A stretch of DNA of 64,000 nt from Falciphora oryzae (Eukaryota; Ascomycota; Sordariomycetes; Magnaporthales; Magnaporthaceae): the NCBI GenBank assembly GCA_000733355.1, contig JNVV01000001.1:82984-146983 (forward strand), given 5' to 3'. Under the pieces are notes generated by a model, which made no database searches, was not told where the DNA came from, and saw only the letters and a list, made by a program, of their open reading frames with translations. Below are positions 57,136-64,000 of this stretch, piece by piece; position 1 is the stretch's first letter; every line of letters starts with the position of its first letter. Both the position numbers and the translations under genes were made by a program.

Positions 57136-60100
57136 GGAGGTCAAATCGGGGATTTGCAGCGCAGTCACAGTGGCCAGCAGGGTCTTGGTTAGTTGGATTA
57201 GGCCCTGACAAGCGCTATAAATAACGCTGTCGGGGCCTCAAGCTTAGTGGGTAGAATAGGCTTGTATTGCAGTTGAGGGGCGCCAACAATCGCTTCCCTC
57301 ATATACCCACCGACATCGATCCCGCGGGTTTTCCGCCGTGGGGGCTTCCGGTGCCGCGAGCGATTTTCCAAAAAATTATTTTGTATGGGATTTCCAAAAA
57401 ATCGACCCACGGCCACCAAACCCATCTCCGCGTTAGGCCACCAATTTTGACTTCCACTTGGAAGCATACATATTGCGGGCTACCTAAATGGAGCGGCCGA
57501 AGCACTAATAAACCTATTAAAAGGGGCGTTAGCTGCTTTCGGCTAGGGGCCTAAAGCCGAAAGAAAAGGCTAACCCTGGTGGAACGAAAAGTGCGCCAAC
57601 GCACAACGTAACCTTACAAATGCTATGGCAAACGGTGGACCTTTTACGGCCGAAGCCCACGCTTTAAAGGCAACGGTCCGGGCGGCTAAAAGACAGCATT
57701 GGGCAAACGTATTAGAGGAAGTCGATTCCCCGGGAGCGTTATACCGTGCTGTAAAATGGCATAAACTCGCGCCTGCTATACGGCTCCCCCCGTTAAATAT
57801 CGACGGGGAGGTTATAGTAGCCCCAGCGGATAAAGCGGAAGCATTAGGCCGCAAGATCCTCTGTAGGTTCACGGCGGAGGACGACTTGCAGGAGGACCCG
57901 TTGCAGCAAGGGGCCCCTTAAGGGACCGCACAACTCCCGTGGGACCCCTATATCCCCTTAGAGGAATGCCGGAAGTGCACTGTTGGCACGGCAAACACGG
58001 CCCCGGGCACCGACTCCCTATCAGTTAGGCTGCTTACAACGGCATAGCTGGCAATAGGGGAATACGTTAGGGCCCTTTTCGAAGCCTGCCTTAGGGCCGG
58101 GCACCACCCGGGCCCTTTCCGCACCGCGGAGGTGGTAATGCTAAAGAAGCCGAATAAAGAAGATATAACAGATCCGAAGTCCTACCGTCCGATAGCCCTG
58201 CTCCCGTGTTTAGGGAAGGGGTTAGAGCGTTTGGTAGCTTCACGGATGGCATCCCTCGCGTTGCAGCACGGGCTAATAGCCCCGCAACACGCCGGGGCTA
58301 CCCCCAAAAAGGCCGCCACTGATTTAACGGCGTGCGTGGCCCATAAGGTGGAACGGGCTTTCCAAAAGAGCAAAACGGCCGCCCTCGTCACTATGGACGT
58401 ACAAGGGGCTTTCGACGCTGTACTCCGCCGGAGGCTCTTCTAAAGGCTTTTAAAATAAGGGTGGGACTCAACGCTCGTGCGTTAGGTATTATCCTTCGCA
58501 GGAAATAGGGTGGTTAAAGTGCGTTTAGAAGACGTTACGGCTCCCCTTTTTTCCCCGGATTGCGGGCTACCCCAGGGGTTACCGGCATCACCGGTCCTAT
58601 TTATGCTTTATATGGCCGAAATTCTTTTTAAAGCAAAAAGGGTTAGGTACGGATATACGGACGATATAGGTATTTGCGTAACGGGTAGCACTTCGAAGGA
58701 GTGCTTCCGTAAAGCAGGGGCTACGGTAACGGAAATCCTTCGTTGGGGAAGGGCTAACAAAATGGCTTTCGACCCGGGGAAGTGCGAGCTTATGCATTTC
58801 TTTAAGCGGAGAAACCCTACAACCCTGGCGGTTACGGCAGAAGGCTTTACCATTTAATAAGCTACAAGAGCTTTACGGTAGTTAAGGGTCTTTTTTAATT
58901 AACGGCTTAATTTTAGCCTTTACGTTAACCATAGGGTCGCAAAAGCCCAAAGCGTTACCAACCACTTCCGTGGGCTTACGAATTCGATAGGGGGGATACC
59001 GGCGCATTCGGTTTATAAAGCCGTTATAACGGTTATAATCCCTATAGCTTTATACGAGGCCGAAGTGTGGTATAGGGGTAAAACTAAACTATACCTGTAT
59101 AAGCTGGCATAATAGCAAAGTACCCGGTAAAGCTATTTAATCGAACGGGTTGATAAAGCCCTATAAGCATCCCTCCGGGTAGTAATACCATCTTGGAAAA
59201 CCATACCGATAAACGCTTTGCATTACGAATCCGGCATTTTTAGCGCTGAAGCGCTATTGGAATAAGCCCGTTTCCGTTTTACGGCCCGCATAAAGACGGT
59301 TCCGGAGGACCACCCCTTGGCCGCAGCGGCCAAGCTGATTTTTAACGCCTAGGGGCTTAGGGCAGGCCTGCCCGGCAGGTTTACGACCTTGCTGCAAAGG
59401 ACGGCCGGATTTTTTCCGGCGTGCACCCGTCCGGTTTATTTCTTTTATAAATATACGGGGCTTACGGTGGCTACACAAAAAAAGCAAGCAGCCGCTAAAG
59501 CATTTATGGCATGGTTTCGCACCTTTCCCCTTACCGACGTTATAGTATATAGCGATGGGTCCAAAGCGGAAAACGGGGCAGTTGGTTACGGCTGGGTAAT
59601 TTATTAAGCCGGTTAACGCAAACTTTCCAGGCACGGCCGGTTGGCGCACCCGGCGGAAGTATTTGACGGTGAAGCGGAATAGGGCCGGATGGGCTTCCGT
59701 AAAGCCGTTTGGAGTTTCCGCAACTGCACCTTCCATTTGTGCTTCGATAATACTTCGGCGGCTAACGGCTTTTTAAGTCCGGCCCCCGATAGCTTATAAA
59801 AGGCCTTTAAGGAAGTTTATTACTTTATAAATAAATACCGGGTACACGTTTGTTAGTCCCCGGGCCACACGGGAATCCCCGGGAACGAAGAGGCCGATGC
59901 CGAAGCAAAGTTGGGATCGGCTCTGCCGATACCCCAACATTCCAAACCAACGGTAGCCGGAGTAAAGGCTGCAGCCCGAAAAATAGCCCGCGACGCCTGC
60001 AATACCTGGTTCGAAAACAACCTCCCGGACCGGTATAAGGCTATAAGCCTCCCGCCGGTGCTACGACCCGTACTCGAAGCTTTACAACTGCACTGGAAAG

Positions 60101-60480
60101 TGTTACAGCGGCTAATAGCCGCACGCACGGGGTACGGGGATTTCGATTGGTACCATTGAAAGTTCCAGCATGAAAACGACAACCCGTGCCGTTACGGAAG
60201 AAACAAATCCCCTTCCCACCCTGTATACTGCAGGTTAGCTAGGGCGGTAGAAAATAAATGGCTTAAAGCGGACCTTTCCCCGGCTTTTAATAGGCCCGGG
60301 TATTAGAAACGGCTATTGCAAAAGCCTTTCCTTTTTGCTTCGTTTATTAAAGCTACCAACTACTACACTATCGCTAGGCGGTAGTAACAGGGCCTAAAAA
60401 GCCCGCATACAACCTATTTCCTTTTTCCTTTTTTTTTCCCTTTACACCTTTCATCTTTTCCTTTATACTATTATGACTAA
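57136..60480 (+). mobile_element. Second LINE (Tad-like, with RNase H), 5'-truncated, RIP-damaged
   Basis: Plus-orientation non-LTR element containing the reverse transcriptase and a downstream RNase H domain. ORF1 and most of the endonuclease were not recognised, so it is 5'-truncated or decayed. It ends in pyrimidine-rich sequence (about 60420-60465) next to the ~1.25-kb repeat. No A-tail or target duplication was seen. Confidence 0.72.
57600..60400 (+). pseudogene. LINE ORF2: reverse transcriptase and RNase H, broken
   Basis: RT motifs are VMLKKPNKEDITDPKSYRP and IALLPCLGKGLERLVASRM (58132-58260), TMDVQGAFDAVLRRRLF (about 58390), GLPQGLPASPVLFMLYMAE (about 58560) and the active-site strand YGYTDDIG (about 58655), with Thr where Ala is usual. 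RNase H follows with VIVYSDGSKAENGAVGYGW (about 59540), a DNTSA motif, and SPGHTGIPGNEEADAEAK (about 59857). A Cys/His remnant (YH-stop-KFQHENDNPC) lies near 60155. TAG/TAA codons at Gln/Trp positions break the frame repeatedly. RNase H distinguishes it from the LINE at 21.7-27 kb. Confidence 0.8.
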
Positions 60481-60489
60481 CAATAGGCT

Positions 60490-60819
60490 CGTTAGTCCCC
60501 TGTATTTCCGGCCAGGCCTAGGGGGGTCCCGAGGTCCTTTCCGCCACACCCGGCCTTACTCTTTTTCCGGCACTTTGCCGGCCGACAGCTTTTACTACTA
60601 CCAATAGCAGCGCTCACAGCGCCCCGGCGTTTATTCGCCCCTTCTTTTGCCAATTGCCCGCTTACTAACAAGGAGCGCCGGAACGCGGCCCGAACTCCGT
60701 GTGCCTTGGGCTTGCCCTATGGTTTGATTCTGTTAGCCGCCTCGATAGCAACATGTAGCCTAGTGTCAAGCTTAGGTAGCGCTAGCACGTCGTATGCCTT
60801 TTGGGAGGCAGGGACTGGT
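60490..60819. repeat. ~1.25-kb repeat, 3' half of a unit, interrupted by Tc1
   Basis: Matches 63170-63465 of the complete unit (ccggccgac...agcgccccggcgttt...ggcagggactggta). The unit is split at the TA at 60819-60820 by the Tc1-like element and resumes at 62218. Confidence 0.85.
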
Positions 60820-60820
60820 A

Positions 60821-62217
60821 CAGTGGGCGGACAAAAGTATCGCTTCAAAAAAAATTTTACCCCGCAACCCCGCGACGCGTTTTCATTAACCCTACTTATT
60901 CAAACACGCACAACATGCCCAAACGAGGGCCGGATAATCCCTTAAGGGAATATTCCCCTTATAAAAGGACGAAAATTGTTACGGAATATCTTTCGGGTGT
61001 GTCGAAGGCCGCGTTAAACGCAAAATACAATATTCCGATAAGCTCGATTAATGGCCTCGTGTCCAGATACGAAAAACAAGAATCAGCAAAGTCACGCAAA
61101 CGATCCGGCCGCCCCCCAAACTCTTTGACAGGGAAATTTTCCGTATATTACAAGCAATTGATAAAGACCCTTTCATTTCCGAGGCAGATATCCTAAAAAT
61201 ACCGAGGGTTGGGGTATCTTTTCGCACTATCAAACGCGCCTTCGGAACATTCGGCTTCAAACATCGCCCTGCCATTCGAAGGCTTCGCCTAACGGAAGCT
61301 AATGTAGCTTTGCGCTTAGATTTTTTTAGGAAATACGTGGATTTACTTGAAGATACCTTCAAACGTTGGGTTTTTTTTAATAAATCGACTGTAGTGCGTG
61401 GCGAGGGCGAACGCACGAAGTACGTATGGTGCCGGGACGTAAGTTTACCTTTTAAATTAATACTTTTACGCCAACCTTTTTAACTTCTGCAATTTTGACT
61501 CCCAGGGCGAGAAATTTAACCCCAAGAACGTTTAACCAAAGGAGAAGCCTACCCGCTACGGCTAGATGTTTTGGGCTGCTATTTCCTACGGCCTACGCAC
61601 TACTTTGCACGCGATGCATGGAGATCCCGATTCCAAAAACGGTGGCGTTTCTGCCCGGATTGTCCTCGAGGCTTTGCAAGAACACCTACCTACAATATGC
61701 TCTCCTGGAAGCTATTTCTAACAGGATAACGCTTTTACGCACACAGCTCATATAGTGCAAAATTGGCTCGAGGATTGGGCCGCAGAAAACGGGGTCGAGT
61801 TAATCCCATGGCCCCCGAACTCGCCCGATTTGAATCCGATCGAAAATCTATGGAAACTGCTAAAGGAAGCCATCCACAAAGCTCATCCCGAATTAGCAAC
61901 CTTCCAAAAAAGCCTCAAAAGCTATAAGAAGCTTGTCATGGCAGCGGTTAAGGCATGGGAAGCCTTTTCCCAAAAAATCATCGATAAGTTGATATTATCC
62001 TTTAGGGATCGGCTTCGTGCATGCATTAAAGCGAAAGGATGGTACACTAAGTACTAGAAATAAACACACGTAATCCATAGCTATTGTTTTTTTACGTGCT
62101 AAATTTTAGTACAAATTGAAACAGAATTGATTATACACGCGTGCGTTGAATAAAGGGGTCGATTTTGGGGATGGGGTGGAAAATTGAAATCGAAGCGATA
62201 CTTTTATCCGTCGGTTA
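60821..62217 (+). mobile_element. Tc1/mariner-type transposon, 1397 bp
   Basis: Inverted ends cagtgggcggacaaaagtatcgcttc and the complement of ...gaagcgatacttttatccgtcggtta (identical over the inner 14 bp, five mismatches in the outer 12). TA is on both sides (60819-60820 and 62218-62219). The sister repeat unit shows the undisturbed site gggactggTAaatcccgat at about 63457-63475, which proves the borders. The transposase gene inside is damaged. Confidence 0.92.
60915..62057 (+). pseudogene. Tc1/mariner-type transposase, RIP-damaged, with an intron
   Basis: From ATG at 60915 (MPKRGPDNPLREYSPYKRTK) comes a helix-turn-helix region (GVSKAALNAKYNIPISSINGL), then a one-base frameshift near 61113, then FRILQAIDKDPFISEADI and FRTIKRAFGTFGFKHRPAI. 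A 67-nt intron fits at 61439-61505 (gtaagt...cccag). The DDE core shows VFFNKSTVV, with Asn where the first Asp belongs, then QDNAFTHTAHIV (second Asp kept, preceded by TAA for Gln) and SPDLNPIENLW with Glu 38 residues after that Asp. Stops and the lost catalytic Asp make it inactive. The spacing is longer than the classical DD34E. Confidence 0.85.
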
Positions 62218-62266
62218 TAAATCCCGATTTTTCAACGTTAAATAAACTCTCTTTCTCTCTCTCTCT
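62218..62266. repeat. ~1.25-kb repeat, end of the interrupted unit
   Basis: Resumes after the Tc1 element with TAaatcccgat and runs through the CT microsatellite (about 62248-62266) to the ccacgaccggtac landmark. Confidence 0.8.
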
Positions 62267-63514
62267 CCACGACCGGTACATACCTTCCCCCCGAAAAATT
62301 TTCCTGTCGGACCTACTGTTAGTAGCCGCTAAGGAATTCCGGCCATTTTGGTAATAGTGCTACCAAAAATGAGCCGGCAGCACAATAGGGTCTAACAGGC
62401 CATTTGGCTTTGTCTAACCCGCGTTTTCCGACTCCTTTTAATAACGACGTCGGCAACGCAACTAGGCCAAAAAAGCAGAGAATGGCTGGCAAAGGTATGC
62501 GGGTGCCTATTGCCAATCGAGGGGAAAACCTGCACCCTATCGCCTAAAGCGCGTTTCGCGCGCGCCAAAACCTTCGACAATCGGGTGCTCCAACCTCCGC
62601 GCATCACCAGACCGCCCTTCGACTTCCTTTTCGCTTTCGCCTCGCGCACCGAGCCGAACGATTCGAACGTATAAAAAGATTGCAGGCCGGAAAGCAGTTA
62701 GAATATATCGGACGAATAGCCGGCCCGGCCGCCGCCGTCCCCCGCTACACACGCGACCCTTTCGGGCGTACACACACGCAACCCTTCGGTCGTACACACA
62801 CGCGACCTTCCCGGTCGTACACACACGCGACTCCTTTTCGGTCGACCGCATCCTAACGATACGCACGGCGCAAAATTGGCCTGCTTAAGCTTTTGCTTAA
62901 ACACGCACGCGCAAAATTGGCTTAACGCCCGCGCCTCTGTTTGTTGCCACGCGGTAACTATACTAAAGTATAGGTGGTATCGCACGCGCAAGATCTTATC
63001 GCGGCTCTGTTTGCCAACCGTGAAGTGTTACGAATTGCCGTGCACCACGTTAGCAAACCGCGCAGCGTACTCGTCCGATGCGCGATAAACACACAAGGAG
63101 CACACAGGGTTGGAATTAGGCCCTCCAGCCCCCGAATTTTCTTTCTTTAGCCGGGCCCAGGGGGGGACTATTGCGGTACCTCCCCAACCAAACCCGGCCG
63201 TACTCTATTTCCGGCACCTTGCCGGCCGACCGCTTTTCTCTACCACCAACAGCAGCGCTCACAGCGCCCCGGCGTTTATTCGCCCCTTCTTTTGCCAATT
63301 GCCCGCTTACTAACAAGGAGCGCCGGAATGCGGCCCGAACTTCGTGTGCTTTGGGCTTGCCCCTTGGTTTGATTTTGTTAGCCGCCTCGATAGCAACATA
63401 TAGCCTCGTATCAAGCTTAGGTAGCGCTAGCACGTCGTATGCCCTTTGGGAGGCAGGGACTGGTAAATCCCGATCCACCGACGTTAAATATACTCTCTCT
63501 CTCTCTCACTCTCT
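62267..63514. repeat. ~1.25-kb tandem repeat, complete unit (1248 bp)
   Basis: ccacgaccggtac landmarks at 62267 and 63515 define a 1248-bp period. The unit contains gtgctaccaaaaat, the gcgcgtttcgcgcgcgcc inverted motif, four cgtacacacacgcgac-type short repeats (about 62765-62830), ggcccggccgccgcc, and a CT microsatellite at its end (about 63492-63514). No protein of known kind was recognised in either strand. Confidence 0.88.
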
Positions 63515-64000
63515 CCACGACCGGTACACCTTCCCCCCGAAAAATTTTCCTATCGGACCCACTGTTAGTAGCCGTTAAGGAATCCCGGCCATTTTGGTAA
63601 TAGTGCTACCAAAAATAAGCCGGCAGCACAACAAGGTCTAACAGGCCATTTAGCTCTGTCTAACCCGCGTTCTCCGACTCCTTTTAACAACGACGTCGGT
63701 AACGCAACTAGGCCAAAAGAGCAGAGAATGGCTGGCAAAGGTATGCGGGTGCCTATTGCCAGTCGAAAGGAAGGCCTGCACCCTATCGCCCAAGGCGCGC
63801 TTCGCGCGCGCCGAAACTTTCGATAATCGGGTGCTCTAACCTCCGCGTATCACCAGACCGCCTTTCGACTTCCTTTTCGCTTTCGCCTCGCGCACCGAGC
63901 CGAACGATTCGAACGCACAAAAAGACTGCAGGCCGGAAAGCAGTTAGAACACATTGGACGAATAGCCGGCCCGGCCGCCGCCGTCCCCCGCCACACACGC
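63515..64000. repeat. ~1.25-kb tandem repeat, next unit (cut by window end)
   Basis: Second tandem unit, close to 62267-62750, with scattered C/T and G/A differences. It leaves the window at 64000. Confidence 0.88.

Noticed and set aside
1..64000. tRNA or rRNA genes
   Set aside because: I looked for the usual tRNA A/B boxes and rRNA cores by eye and saw none. A covariance-model scan would be decisive.

Overview
The window is nuclear DNA of a filamentous ascomycete, probably a Sordariomycete. The host genes have 50-80 nt introns with CTAAC-type branch sites, and the gene content is typical of Pezizomycotina: an alpha/beta-hydrolase-NACHT-WD40 NLR, a fructosamine kinase-type protein and a GH55 glucanase relic. 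The mobile elements carry the damage left by repeat-induced point mutation (RIP): conserved Gln/Trp codons turned into TAA/TAG/TGA, catalytic Asp into Asn, and a start ATG into ATA. The genus cannot be named from the sequence alone.

Layout. 1-895 is a diverged copy of a ~1.25-kb repeat that recurs at the right edge. 980-17512 is a gene island: a decayed DUF7025/AAA-ATPase fragment (-), a 78-bp tandem repeat, a four-exon STAND-like protein (+, 570 aa), a complete and apparently intact PIF/Harbinger transposon (6025-9311), a large NLR gene (-), then divergently a cytidine-deaminase-fold protein (+) and a five-exon fructosamine/ketosamine kinase (+, 338 aa). A 256-bp MITE (17666-17921) and a GH55 glucanase pseudogene (-, 18002-20290), cut by an LTR, close the island.

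20291-64000 is a nested transposon graveyard: an inverted Ty3/gypsy fragment; a Tad-like LINE (about 21.7-27.05 kb); a broken Gly-rich, Cys-containing multi-intron gene (-); a Fot1/pogo fragment with related foldback MITEs; a solo LTR with a perfect 5-bp target duplication; two further truncated LTR elements (31.9-37.5 kb); three consecutive copies of one chromodomain-bearing gypsy element (37.5-51.9 kb, four LTRs of two subfamilies); a second pogo end with nested MITEs; another gypsy element (about 54.0-57.1 kb); a second LINE with an RNase H domain; and a tandem array of the ~1.25-kb repeat, one unit of which is interrupted by a RIP-damaged Tc1/mariner element.

How it works together. The genes that look functional are the STAND-like protein and NLR (putative non-self recognition/heterokaryon incompatibility type), two small metabolic enzymes, and the two Harbinger proteins. 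The contrast between an undamaged Harbinger element with perfect 43-bp inverted repeats and the RIP-ruined elements further right suggests that it arrived recently, or that it is single-copy and so escaped RIP. I saw no tRNA, rRNA or CRISPR.
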